IMG/VR virus record: IMGVR_UViG_3300020411_001523 | Location: 1-36,413 of that record | Reading direction: 5' to 3' (one strand) | DNA from: a virus | DNA length: 36,413 nt | Part shown: one piece after another, positions 14,719 to 25,500 of the stretch | How positions within the stretch are numbered: position 1 is the stretch's first letter | How the letters are laid out: the number at the start of each line of letters is the position of its first letter | Made by a program: the position numbers and the translations under genes | The notes under the pieces: generated by a model | Told to the model about the DNA's origin: nothing | Seen by the model: the letters and a program-made list of their open reading frames with translations, nothing else | Database searches by the model: none

Positions 14719-16506
14719 ATGGCGGTAAGCAATCCTTCCATCAAGCAGATACTCGAACCGAGAATCGACAGCAAAACAAAACGCATGGATGTAGGGGGGT
14801 TGTTCATTCCGCCGACCAGTCTTATCACCGCTTTGTTGTATGGCTTTGCAAACCACGAACACTTGCGGGCGAAAGAATATTATTTTTGGCGCATATGCGA
14901 CGAGCTGTGGAATCACGACGATCTTCCTGAAAAGTTAATGATCCGCCATCCGTGGGCAGAACAGATGATATGGGCGGCATTAAATAATAAGTATCTGGCC
15001 ATTGGCGGGTCCGCGTCTTCCGGTAAGTCACACACGATGGCTGCGTGGGGCATTATCAACTGGTTGTCCAAACCCAAGGACACACTTGTATTGATGACTT
15101 CGACCACACTGCGTGAGGCTCGCAAGAGGATCTGGGGATCGGTTATGTCTTTGTTGTCCGTGATTGACGGAGCGCCGATCAAGATCCGCGACTCGATTGG
15201 TAACGCCGCCTACATTGATGAGAAGGGGACGCTTATTGAGCGAGCGGGCATTTCACTCATTGCTGCGGAGAAGTCGAAAACACGCGAGGCCGTAGGTAAG
15301 TTTATCGGTATTAAGCAAAAACGGGTAATTTTGATCGGGGATGAGCTTTCTGAATTGTCAGAGGCTATTTTACAGGCGGGCTTATCTAACTTGTCTAAAA
15401 ACCCCGAGTTCCAACTAATTGGAATGTCGAACCCCAACAGTCGATTTGACGCTTTTGGCATATGGTCAGAGCCGATCAACGGGTGGGACTCAGTTGACAC
15501 CAACATGGAAGACGGATGGCCGACTAAATGGGGCGGCGATTATATCCGGCTAGACGGAGAACGCTCCCCCAACATTATTGCGGGAGAAGTCCTTTACCCA
15601 TGGTTGCCTACTCAGGAAAAAATTGACGAGGATAAGGGGCTGCTCGGCCCTGAGTCTCGTGGTTATATGCGGATGGTTCGCGCTATCTTTTTTGATTCGG
15701 ACGAGACGACGGGGATTTATGGAGAGAACGAACTCGCGATGTCAAAAGCGATGAACAAAGTTGAGTGGCAAGGTGCTCCCGTTAAGGTAGCTGGGATTGA
15801 CCCCGCGTTTACGAATGGCGGTGACCGGACCATATTATACACAGCCTCGGTGGGGTATGACACGACGGGCCAATACGTTATTGAGTTCGGTGAAGCGATT
15901 CACTTGAATGATGACGCTACTAATAAGGCAGTTCCTCGGACCTACCAAATTGTTCGACAAATTAAAGAACACTGCGAAAAGCGCCACATTCTACCTGAGA
16001 ATGTTGCTGTTGACGCCACTGGTGCGGGGGCACCCTTTTGCGATGTGTTGTCTGGAGAATGGGAAAGCGGGTTCTTGCGGGTTGGGTTTGGTGGAAAAGC
16101 TAGTGACAAGCGGGTAAGCGCAAACAGTCGGTCGGTAGGCACGGAGTTGTATGTGAACAGGGTCTCCGAGCTTTGGTTCGTCGGGAAAGAATTGATGCGG
16201 ACTCGTCAAGTATTTGGAGTCAGCACTGATCTGGCCCAAGAAATAACCAGTCGAAATTACGACATGGTGAAAAGCGGCACCCTGCGGGTAAAAATCGAGT
16301 CGAAGCCTGAGTTTAAGTCTCGTTTCGGGCGCAGCCCCGACCTTGCTGACGCAGCTTTTCTGGCGTTGGACTGCGCTCGACAGAGACTTGGCCTCGTTGC
16401 GGTTGACCCGCCTGAAGAAAGAAAGGATGGGCGTCCTCACCGCCGGACCACAATCAAGCAGTTGGGACAGGCATTACAGAACCGAGATGCGGTTTTGCTG
16501 GATTGA
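14719..16506 (+). CDS. terL: Terminase large subunit (TerL), 595 aa
   Basis: I start it at ATG 14719 (MAVSNPSIKQ). A GTG at 14707 is possible. The packaging ATPase shows Walker A GGSASSGKS at 97-104 and Walker B ILIGDELSE (Asp208, Glu209). The C-terminal RNase H-like nuclease has Asp361 in GIDPAFTNGGD, Asp432 in VDATGAG, and Asp541/Asp544 in SPDLADAAF. Motif order and length are normal. TerL pumps DNA into the prohead and cuts concatemers. It is divergent from TerS. No portal or capsid gene follows, which is unusual. Three repeat-rich genes and the giant gene do. Confidence 0.9.
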   Translation: MAVSNPSIKQILEPRIDSKTKRMDVGGLFIPPTSLITALLYGFANHEHLRAKEYYFWRICDELWNHDDLPEKLMIRHPWAEQMIWAALNNKYLAIGGSASSGKSHTMAAWGIINWLSKPKDTLVLMTSTTLREARKRIWGSVMSLLSVIDGAPIKIRDSIGNAAYIDEKGTLIERAGISLIAAEKSKTREAVGKFIGIKQKRVILIGDELSELSEAILQAGLSNLSKNPEFQLIGMSNPNSRFDAFGIWSEPINGWDSVDTNMEDGWPTKWGGDYIRLDGERSPNIIAGEVLYPWLPTQEKIDEDKGLLGPESRGYMRMVRAIFFDSDETTGIYGENELAMSKAMNKVEWQGAPVKVAGIDPAFTNGGDRTILYTASVGYDTTGQYVIEFGEAIHLNDDATNKAVPRTYQIVRQIKEHCEKRHILPENVAVDATGAGAPFCDVLSGEWESGFLRVGFGGKASDKRVSANSRSVGTELYVNRVSELWFVGKELMRTRQVFGVSTDLAQEITSRNYDMVKSGTLRVKIESKPEFKSRFGRSPDLADAAFLALDCARQRLGLVAVDPPEERKDGRPHRRTTIKQLGQALQNRDAVLLD

Positions 16507-16556
16507 CACTTTACCGCTTAACTCATATTCTTATTCCGCACTTTAGTCGTTTCTGT

Positions 16557-17054
16557 ATGTCTGAATTTAAATTTTTTAAGCCTAGTTCATGGGCGACCAG
16601 TTTCCAAAAAATGGACCCCCGAGGACAGGGAATCGGACAGCCTGATCCGTTTACGGGTAAGCCAATAACGCAAGCCGATATTGACGCACAGGTCGCCAGT
16701 TACGGAAAAGAAAAAACTGACCCGTTTACGGGCAAGCCAGTAACGCAAGCCGACGTTGATGCACAGGTTGACAGTTTTGGACAAGACGATGACCCTTTTG
16801 CTGATGAGCCTGATCCACGGAGAACGCTCCAGCAGACACAAATGGTGAATCCTGATAGGCAAGCTGCACTGAGAGAGGCGAAAAAAAGGTCCAACATTCA
16901 AAAATCAGAACCAGAATCAGGTCTTAGTGCCGGAGCTGCTGGCAGGGGCCTCGAAACTGGTGGTGTAGGGGATTCAACTCTTCCTAACACATCTCCAATG
17001 GCTCCATACCGTGGCTTAGGCCGCAATCCAAATTCAAGGCTCAAAAGAAAGTAA
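16557..17054 (+). CDS. Hypothetical repeat-containing protein, 165 aa
   Basis: ATG 16557 (MSEFKFFKPSSW) is preferred over an in-frame start at 16503 that overlaps TerL. Residues about 30-79 hold two 25-residue repeats with the core DPFTGKP(I/V)TQAD(I/V)DAQV. The rest is polar, disordered and rich in Gln, Pro, Gly and Ser. There is no enzyme motif or membrane segment. Its place after TerL, in line with the basic 500-aa and helical 322-aa genes, suggests a structural or internal virion role. I do not recognise it, and the family may be narrow. Confidence 0.6.
   Translation: MSEFKFFKPSSWATSFQKMDPRGQGIGQPDPFTGKPITQADIDAQVASYGKEKTDPFTGKPVTQADVDAQVDSFGQDDDPFADEPDPRRTLQQTQMVNPDRQAALREAKKRSNIQKSEPESGLSAGAAGRGLETGGVGDSTLPNTSPMAPYRGLGRNPNSRLKRK
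16644..16793 (+). repeat. Two 75-bp imperfect direct repeats inside the 165-aa gene
   Basis: GATCCGTTTACGGGTAAGCC at 16644 and GACCCGTTTACGGGCAAGCC at 16719 begin two copies 75 bp apart, encoding 25-residue units. Differences are mostly synonymous or conservative (Ile/Val), which argues that the encoded peptide is selected. The array stays in frame. Confidence 0.8.
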
Positions 17055-17060
17055 TAAGTT

Positions 17061-18563
17061 ATGGCGGCAAAGAAAAAAGGGCCACCAAAAGTGCGGACGA
17101 CTTACGCGGACAACCCTCAAAACAGAAGATTTAAAAAAGATGGGAAGGTATACAACCGAGTAGGGAAACCGCACGGCTCTAACCCGTCTACGTGGCCGAA
17201 AGCCAAGACGGCACCTGCGAAGACATCCGCCGCGAAGACATCCGCCGCGAAGACATCCGCCGCGAAGACATCCGCCGCGAAGACATCCGCCGCGAAGACA
17301 TCCGCCGCGAAGACATCCGCCGCGAAGACATCCGCCGCGAAGACATCCGCCGCGAAGACATCCGCCGCGAAGACATCCGCCGCGAAGACATCCGCCGCGA
17401 AGACACCGGCTCGGACGCCGCAAGATGTGGGGGCGGCAAAAGCGCGGGCTGCTCGTAATCCGTGGTCTTCTGCGGCCAAATCGAGTCCGGCCCCTGAAAC
17501 TCCTAAACCTTCTAAAACTCCTAAGACGCCGGGTCGGTTCGTGCGATACGCGAAGAGAACTCCGCTTAGTATCTTAGGGTTTAACACCGCTAAAGAACTT
17601 CTTAGTCCTCAAGCTAGAGAAAGCACCCGCAAAAAATATTTTGAAGTCGGTGGAGAAAAAGAACCTTTAGCGGGAAAAGGATTCTTGGAGCAGTTTGGGA
17701 AGGGAATGTTGTCTATGGGGGTAAAGCCTGTGTCTGCTGTAATGCAGGGACTCGCAGAACTAGGAAGAGAACCAGAAGAAATAAATATCCGAACCCCCGA
17801 GCAAATAAGGGCGGATATGGACCCCGAGGATTTGGCGCGACGGGAGGCAATGATCGCTGCTTTTAAAGCGCGTAACGCTGCCAAAGCTGCCAAAGCTGCC
17901 AAAGCTCCTAAAGCTCCTGAAGCTCCTGAAGTCTCTGAAGCTCCCGAAGTTCCTCAAGAACCGTTGACTGGAAGAACCTTAGCGAAAGCCATGCGGGTTT
18001 CTTTTGAGCAGCTACAGAATAATCCTGAAGCTCTCCGCGCAAGTATGTCTGGTTTGAGGCAAGCTGCGATCGATGCGGGAATTGCAGATGCAGACAAGTT
18101 CAACCGCGTAGGCCGCAAGATGTATGCGGACTTTAAAAAACAACAAGAAGTCGCTGACACCATGGACCCACGGTCCCCTGAAGCGAGTGCCTATGTAAAG
18201 ACGCCGGGGCTTGATGCCCTTGCTGAAATGCAAAAGCGCGAGTTCGGGACTAGCACGGCGCTCCGTGGCTCTGTAGGTGGATTAAAAGATCCTTCTCGCA
18301 GACTTGGAACGAGGGCCGGAGATGCTAGACGACGAGCACGAGAACTAGAAAGAAGAGGCTACCGAAGAGAAGCAGGGCAGTTACGCGCAGCCGCAGCAGC
18401 GAGTGGGGAGCCACGTTTACAGTCGCAAGCCTATCGTGAGGCTGTTCGCGCTGAAGAGGAAGAAGCCCGCAGGAGAGCGGCGGCAAGAAGAGCAGCGGCT
18501 GTTAGGCGAGAAGAAGATGCAGCTATAGGCCGCGCTTTTACAGATCAAATGGAGCAGACTTAA
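17061..18563 (+). CDS. Lys/Ala-rich protein with 12 KTSAA repeats, 500 aa
   Basis: The start at ATG 17061 begins MAAKKKGPPK. A basic N-terminal 50 residues are followed by twelve KTSAA units (about 54-113). After a Pro/Ala/Lys-rich linker the protein has two mixed segments with no known motif. Residues around 272-300 hold a second low-complexity tract (AAKAAKAAKAPKAPEAPE). The C-terminal 100 residues are Arg/Glu/Ala-rich and probably coiled coil (ARELERRGYRREAGQ, then EEEARRRAAARR). The composition suggests a DNA- or partner-binding virion protein. I infer that it may be ejected or internal, given the giant gene downstream. It lies 6 bp after the preceding stop. Confidence 0.65.
   Translation: MAAKKKGPPKVRTTYADNPQNRRFKKDGKVYNRVGKPHGSNPSTWPKAKTAPAKTSAAKTSAAKTSAAKTSAAKTSAAKTSAAKTSAAKTSAAKTSAAKTSAAKTSAAKTSAAKTPARTPQDVGAAKARAARNPWSSAAKSSPAPETPKPSKTPKTPGRFVRYAKRTPLSILGFNTAKELLSPQARESTRKKYFEVGGEKEPLAGKGFLEQFGKGMLSMGVKPVSAVMQGLAELGREPEEINIRTPEQIRADMDPEDLARREAMIAAFKARNAAKAAKAAKAPKAPEAPEVSEAPEVPQEPLTGRTLAKAMRVSFEQLQNNPEALRASMSGLRQAAIDAGIADADKFNRVGRKMYADFKKQQEVADTMDPRSPEASAYVKTPGLDALAEMQKREFGTSTALRGSVGGLKDPSRRLGTRAGDARRRARELERRGYRREAGQLRAAAAASGEPRLQSQAYREAVRAEEEEARRRAAARRAAAVRREEDAAIGRAFTDQMEQT
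17221..17400 (+). repeat. Perfect 12 x 15-bp tandem repeat (KTSAA minisatellite)
   Basis: The unit AGACATCCGCCGCGA is repeated twelve times without a single mismatch, followed by a degenerate unit (AGACACCGG...). A unit of 15, a multiple of 3, keeps the main frame open and codes KTSAA. All six frames stay open (DIRRE and RHPPR on the plus strand, RGGCL, FAADV and SSRRM on the minus). Perfect identity implies recent expansion or conversion. It has no spacers, so it is not a CRISPR array. Confidence 0.95.
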
Positions 18564-18574
18564 CGGACGTATAA

Positions 18575-19543
18575 ATGGCTGAGTTTTCTTACAGTGACGA
18601 CATCGCCCCGCTCAAGGGCGACTTTTTTGGAATGAGACCGCTCTCACAACGAGAGGGTGATTATTTGATGGCGAGCCAGCGGAATACGCGGGCTGAAGAG
18701 CGAAAAGAAGAAATCGCGGAATTAAATTACCAACGTGCTGTGCTTGCTTTTGACAGGGCGCGTGAAGAAAGTGTCCGCCAAAAACAAGAAGCAGATCATC
18801 TGGGGCAGGTATCAGCTAATCTTTCTCAGATCGCTAATTCAGATATGTCTTCTTTTGATAAGGTGCGGAGTATAAATGACACCCGCGTCAGTTTGTTTGC
18901 CGACAAGCCAATGCTGGCGAATAGCGCGATGACGAATAGTTTGTTTCAATCTGCCTTGTCTTCAGTGCAGGCCCGAGAATCTCTCGACAATCGTTACCTG
19001 CCTCAGATGCAAGCACTGGCTCAACTTGGGGATGCAGAAGCAGCAAGGCGCATGGCTAATGTTGATGGCTTAGTGACCGAACAGGAAGAAGCAATAATCG
19101 AAATAGCAGAAGCGCAGTCCAGAGCTAATCAACAAAAAGCAAGATCTCAATATGGAGCGAAACGGGTGCAAACCCAAACCGCAGATTTAAAAGCAGACAT
19201 TTCGCTCATAAGGAAGTTTGGCGGCGAAACAGATTATATGCCTGATTCTGATGGAGGGGACGACGAAAGAGTTAGTGTCGCTAAACCGCTCGTTCTTAGT
19301 AAAGACGAAAAAGAACAAATGCGAGGCATCGCTGACAGGCAACTTAAAGGGGAAAAATATGCGCCATTGTTAAAGAAATACCTTGAGGTTAAGTTTTACG
19401 ATGATGCCTCCCGTAAGAGCTTTCTTATTAATGCACTCAGTGAAAAAGCTATGGACCTGCTCGACTCCGTGTATCCGGTAGATTCTGATTCAGTTACAAC
19501 TGGCCCGTCCGAAACAAACGCTGGCAAAGGATTTTTTACATAG
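18575..19543 (+). CDS. Hypothetical helical virion-associated protein, 322 aa
   Basis: The ATG at 18575 lies 11 bp after the preceding stop. The protein is strongly helical and rich in Glu, Gln, Ala and Arg, with long charged heptad-like stretches (RAREESVRQKQEADHLGQV, about residues 62-80). It also has an acidic DSDGGDDE loop in the middle and a Lys-rich helical C-terminal third. There is no membrane segment or enzyme motif. Soluble coiled-coil proteins directly before a giant ejected protein can serve as scaffolds or internal core proteins, as in T7-like cores. I infer such a role without a family match. The start has no Shine-Dalgarno sequence. Confidence 0.6.
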   Translation: MAEFSYSDDIAPLKGDFFGMRPLSQREGDYLMASQRNTRAEERKEEIAELNYQRAVLAFDRAREESVRQKQEADHLGQVSANLSQIANSDMSSFDKVRSINDTRVSLFADKPMLANSAMTNSLFQSALSSVQARESLDNRYLPQMQALAQLGDAEAARRMANVDGLVTEQEEAIIEIAEAQSRANQQKARSQYGAKRVQTQTADLKADISLIRKFGGETDYMPDSDGGDDERVSVAKPLVLSKDEKEQMRGIADRQLKGEKYAPLLKKYLEVKFYDDASRKSFLINALSEKAMDLLDSVYPVDSDSVTTGPSETNAGKGFFT

Positions 19544-19578
19544 CCTTCTAATTAACTACATATCCCATCGCATCTGCT

Positions 19579-22500
19579 ATGTCAGAGCAAACTGATACCC
19601 AACCCACTGTCAATCCATTAGGATTCTCCGAATGGTCATCTGAAACTAATTTTGATGACCCACTTGAAAGTAGAGTAAAATACGGAGATTATCTGCGAGA
19701 GCAGTATATTAATGCCGACGCATACACCCCTACTGTAGAGAAAGAAATCTCTATTGCGTTCGCACAGTCTTTGCAACAGGAAGGGTTGCTGACAGAAGAA
19801 AATGCGAGTGATGTCGAGCGAAGGATTTCAGCGATTCAAGGTGCTGTTTCTTTTGACCAAGAAGCTCGCAATATGCACCGCTCATTGTCGTCTACTGAAG
19901 ACGCACAGACCTTGTCGGACTACTTGTCAGCCGCAGATGTGACCGACCCGTCGGCTGAATACGTGGAAGAATTACAGCCTCTCAAGGACAAGGCGACGGA
20001 GATTGTAAACAACGAAAAGGATGCGCGGGCGCGAGCAATGATAGACGCGGGCGAAATCCCCATGGCTAAATTGTCTTCTGGGGAGCTTTTAGTGGGAGAA
20101 GCCACAGAGAGGATGGGGCTTGTTGCGGCGATCAAATCTTCTAAAGCGGGCGGGGTCACTATGGCCGACGCTATGGCGGCTAAAGCGCAATTGAGCACTC
20201 CTGATGGGTGGGAGATTCCGTTGTATAAAATTAAAAAGTTAACGGAGATTTATCGTCTACTTGAAGTAGAGCAAAAAGAAGACGAAGACTTTTCTCTTAT
20301 TGTAGACGGGCTTTCAACAGAGCTTGCCGAGTCTGAATATGACGCTGGCGACCGCAGAGAAAAATGGTTCGATGAGATGGGGCGTAAAGGAGTAAATCTT
20401 ATACGTAGAGTGCTAGGCCAAGGCGAAGATGTTGACAAAGAAAACGCTCGTCGCAGGGCGATAGAAGAAGCTAGAGGAACTAACATCAGGCAACTCGCTG
20501 CAAAGTATGCGCTAAAGTTTGATCAACGACCCGAAGAGGTAGAGATGGCGCTTAAACAGTTGTCTCTTGATAATGCGAACAGCAAACAAATGTTTGAGTT
20601 CCATGATGAAGATGACGAGATTGGTAAAAACATCAGGTTTTTAGGGTATGGCCTCCCTTCTGTTTCACCACAAGCGTTGGTAAACAAAGACGTTTTTGAC
20701 AAGGCTATAGCCGCCCATCCCGACATGAGCCAAAATGTTAAGGATGCTCTGGAGCGGCAACGGGTCAATTACCTTCAAGAGCGGTTTGTAGATTACAATA
20801 AACTACTTTCTCGAACCAGTGTTGCTGACGAATGGAACAAAGCCTTAATCACAGGCAGGGCAACGGGCGTTGAAGACTACCGGATTCTTGAAGCCTTTGT
20901 TGCTGATGAGGATAACTACAATGAATTTAAAGAGCGACTGTCTGGACTCGGAGCATCTATATGGCATGGATTTGGGCAAGTAATTCATGCAATCCCTGCT
21001 TCTTTAGGAGCGCAAGTGTCGAAAGATTACTTGGCTTCGGTGGCGCAAAAAAACTCTGACCGCCGACAACTGGCAGAAGTGTTTGGTGAAGAGTTTGGAT
21101 TTTTGCAGGACGTTGGAGAAACTGCTTTCCCTATGCTCATGGATGTAGGGATTACTGGCTTGCTCGCACTGAAAACAATCCCTGCGGGGGGCGCAGGAGC
21201 TGTGGCGTATGCTTCTATGAAAGCGGGGGGTCGCGCTTCGGCGTCCTTGGCAGGTAAAGGAGTTACGAAAGCATTATTTTCTAGTGTCTTCAGAAGAAAA
21301 GCGGGGAAGAGCATCACTGAACAGGCCGATGAACTTCTTGGCGAAGGGTTGATTAAAGGGACTAGGTCCGGCGCGGTTGATATTCTTAAAACCTATAACG
21401 GGAAACTAGCGTCTAAACTGGGCATCGCCCCCGCTGTTTTTATTCCAGCAGCTACTAGGTCAGGGTCGGCAACTTATGGCGCGGTGTATAACCAGTTGCG
21501 GCAAAACCCAGACATAACTGAAGAAGAAGCGCACGACAGGGCGCTTGGCTCCATGCTTTTAGCCGGAACCTTTACGGGTATTCTTACCTCTGCTTTTTCT
21601 GTTATTGGGAAAGGAGGACTTGAGGACGCCTTGTTGAAGGGGCTGACCTACAAGCAGATGAATACTGTTGCTAAAAGTGTTACTAACATGGTCGAAGGAG
21701 ACCTATTGGAGGTGGCTGAAAAAGCCATATCCGAGACCATGAAAAAATATGCTTTCGGTGGGGCAAAAGGGCTGATGAGAAACTTCAGGGACGAAGGTAT
21801 TGAAGAAGGCATTGATGAGTTTGTTAATGGGCTGGTAACCGACGCAGCCTTGAATGAAAACACGCCATTTTTAGAGCGGCTGCAACAGTCATGGCACGCT
21901 GTTGTTTTGGGCGGCACAATGGGGGCGGGGGTTCCTGTAGCTCAATTTGCTCTCCGACCGTTAAAACCTGCTGCGGCAAGTGGCGCTCAAATGGGTGGAA
22001 TGTTTGATGAGGTTTTAGAAAGTATGGCGCGTGATCTTACTGACAAAGGAGCACCCATAACCGCAGAAGTGCTTTCTGCGATAGCGTCTGACACACGCAG
22101 AAAAGACGCGAGGTTGTCAGTAGTTCCTACGCCGGAAGAACAACAAGACATCCTTGAAGAACAAAGTAAACAGAGACTTCTTCGGGGAGCCAAAGAAAGA
22201 GACGAAGGAGATGTTCCTCTTGCATCAGGCATTACGTCTGGGGAAAAATTTAGACAAGAACTTGAAGCGTCAGTTAATCCTGACTCGGTAGCTGAAGCCG
22301 TAGCTGAAACATTGGCGAGTAGTGTTCCAGTTGTTTCTGGGGCGGACCCCAATACAGTTGAAACTAAGGGGAGCCTGATGCGGTCGTTGGGGATGCAGGT
22401 TCGAGAAGCAAGTTCAGTTGAAAACACAGACCACCAGTCTGTTCGTGATCTTCTCATCCCACCTGTCGCTGGCACAGAACCTGATTATTTTGAAGGTGCT

Positions 22501-25500
22501 CGTCCGCTTGCGCGTCAACTGATATTAGACCCTGCTCGTCAGAGTGAGGTTGATGCTATTGAGGCTTATTACACTGAGAGGATTGAAAAAGTTAATGAGG
22601 CCGAGGCTTTTTACAACAAAATGGACCGTGAAGCGCAGTCCTTTGAAATGGCGGCTGGTGCAGAATCTCCCGTCAGGAAAGGACTCCGGCGAGCAGTTCG
22701 AGAAGGAAAAGCAATAAGCTCCAAAGATGCCGCTGAACTAAGAGGACTGGTGTTTAAAGATAGGATTCTTGCACTTAGAAAACTTAAAATCGAGCAGTCG
22801 GTAGAGCAAGAAACGCAAGACCTACAAGAACTGTCAGAACCTGTTGAATCATCGGTTAATTTTCTTATTAATAGTGGGTTCCAGCATATCGTTACAATCC
22901 CCAAGCTGAAAAGGCTGGGCATCCCCGTTAATCAGCGGACTACATCCGAGCCGTTTCTACGCGCCGTAAACCGACGCATTGCCCGAGAAGTAGAAGAAAA
23001 ATTTCCAAAATTAAAAATTACCAAACCAGCAAACGGTGCCGCAATTAAGTCTGTTTACGGACAAGGCCAAGTGTTTGTTGACCAGAATCAAGTGGGCCAG
23101 TTTGACAATGATCCGGTGGCCATGCTGACTTTGCTGGAACTCGGGACGCCTATCGTAGTTTCTGAAGAAGCCCTCGCATCCCCTACCCTGAACCCTGCTT
23201 TCCGGTTTACCCAAGTCGGAGAGACTACTGTGGTTTCTAACATCATGGTCCCAGAGTCACGGGGCCTTGTCTCTGCACTTACTCCTGCTGAACGTGCGCT
23301 TAACATCCGCCCAGATTATACGTCACTTAGTGAGTTGGTTAATACGGTTACATCTCTCCGTAGGCAGGGTATTCAGAACCCCAACGATTTAATTTCTTCT
23401 CCGTTTAACCCCGACGAAAAAATTACCGTCGAGGAAGCTATGTCGAGGTTGGAGCAGAGCGCAGACGTTACTGAATTTTTACAGCCAACACGGCGGGGCC
23501 TGACAGAGCCTTTTGTGGCTACTGCGGCTATCGAACTAAGACTCAGGGCGCAGGAAGCCTTGTTCAGAGGCGACACCGTATCTCTTGAAGGACTTGGTAA
23601 CCAAGTTGCTAACCGTTACCAGCAAGAACAAGAAGCTCGACTGAAGCACCAGAAAGAAGTCTTCATGTCCACGGTCTCTCCTGAGAACGCGGCAGAACTT
23701 CAGGCCGATCCCGACTTTAACCCAGAATCTGAAATTTCAGATACCTATACGGCTTACCCCGAAGAAGACCCTGTTCTGTTTTCTCCGTCGGAGCTTTCAG
23801 GTTTGTTCAAAGATGCCCAATCAAATGCGGTTGCGGCGATCACTGGCGACCAAGAACTTAGAACTCGGGTTGTTAATCTGGTTCAAAACGAAGTCTTTGG
23901 TTCGACTACTATTGATTTCGACCGCGTATCTAACAAAACCTTGTGGGGCTATCTGGTTCAGTGGATGGCGCAGGGTAATAGTCGATCAAATCCCGCCAGC
24001 ATTGAGTTCCAAAAAGAACTAAAAGGCAACAGGTTCGACATGGGGCGTCCTGTCAGGGACACCCTCCGCATGATGACCCTGTCGTCAAACTCCATCGAAG
24101 GGACGATTCAAGATAACGCCGAATACAGGGCGTTCTTAAAAGATCAGATTCGATCCCTCAGAGGAGTAGAGGCTACTGACGGTCAGGTAACCGAGTTCTT
24201 TAACTTTATACGCCAGTCTATCGGTGAGCTTCAGCTTCGATCACAGCCCACTGCAATGTCTCTTGCTGAAGTCCAGCGAGTTAATCTTGAGGCGATAGCC
24301 GCGCTGGGGCTGAAGAGTGGTGAATCGTCTTCTATTATCGAAGCTCTTCGCCGCATCGCCGGAGTGTCGGCTCGCACACAGAAAAAATACGACAAGAATC
24401 TGGTGGCGCTGGCTCGACTTCTCCTGAAGTCGCCGGACTTTATCAATACGATAGAGCTTACTATTGACGAGACGAATCAGAATTACGCGGGTAATTTTGA
24501 CATCCTCAATGATGGCACCCCCGCTATCTCAATTAACATTAGCGGACATAACCCACGGGGAGTTGCTGACACGTTGCTGCATGAACTCACTCACGCTTTT
24601 GTAACCAATGTCACCCGCAAATCTCCGGCCCAACAGACCCGCCAAGAAGCTAACGCGATTGGTGTTCTGGAGCAAACTGTCCGAGGTATACGCGAACGGC
24701 TCAACGTGCGCGGGCCTCAGTTAGCCAAGATTGGTTACACGAACAACGACCCTCGTGTTCTCGACGGGCTGGAAAATGTAGACGAGTTCGTGGCGCATTT
24801 TCTTACTTCGACTGACTTCCAAGCGGTCGTAAAAGTAATTTCTGACCAACAGAATAATTTCTTCCAGCGGGCGATTAACGCAATCGTTGCGTTCTTCAAT
24901 CCTACTCGGACTGAGATCCCACAGTTTACGGAAATATTTTCTTCCGTTTTGGATTTGTCTCAAGCGGCTATAGTTGCGGCTGGTCCGAGAAAGAAGAAAG
25001 CGTCTATTTCGATGGACGAATTTGTAGCCTTGCAAGATGAAGGCAAAGTAAACTCTGAATCTCTTTCTACAACCGCAGCAGACTATATTGCGGACAAGGT
25101 ATTCCCTGCTACTCCTGCGACTGATAGCACGGTTCGTAAAGAACCTGTCACGGCTAATGCGTTAGCGAATAAAGTAGCCCACGACATTATCGAATCGCAG
25201 CAAGAACAAGTTCGTCTTGCCTCGAATGTTCAAGCAGCGACAGGAGTTGATCCGGCAGCGCAACAGGAAATAGTAGCGCGGATTGAAGAAACTATCTCTT
25301 ATGTTGAAGGACTTGTTAGCCCTGAAACACAGATAGAAGTAAACAACGAGTTACCTGTAATGGCCGAGGTGGACCCCAAGACTGGAGTCCTGACAATAAA
25401 CCCATTGAAGTTAGCGGGCCTTGGACTGGATCTCCAGCAACGCAATGGGGGCCGTCCTGTCCCAGCCCACACTCGACGGCATATATTGGCGGTAGTGATT

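Noticed and set aside
14689-14916. Longer TerS extending into the TerL coding region
   Set aside because: It would overlap the ATPase gene out of frame. The extension has no domain character.
17221-17400. CRISPR array
   Set aside because: Units are contiguous with no spacers.
17034-17587. Long frames in other registers and on the minus strand over the tandem repeat
   Set aside because: They are by-products of a 15-bp unit without stop codons. The KTSAA frame has sensible flanks and continues for 500 residues.
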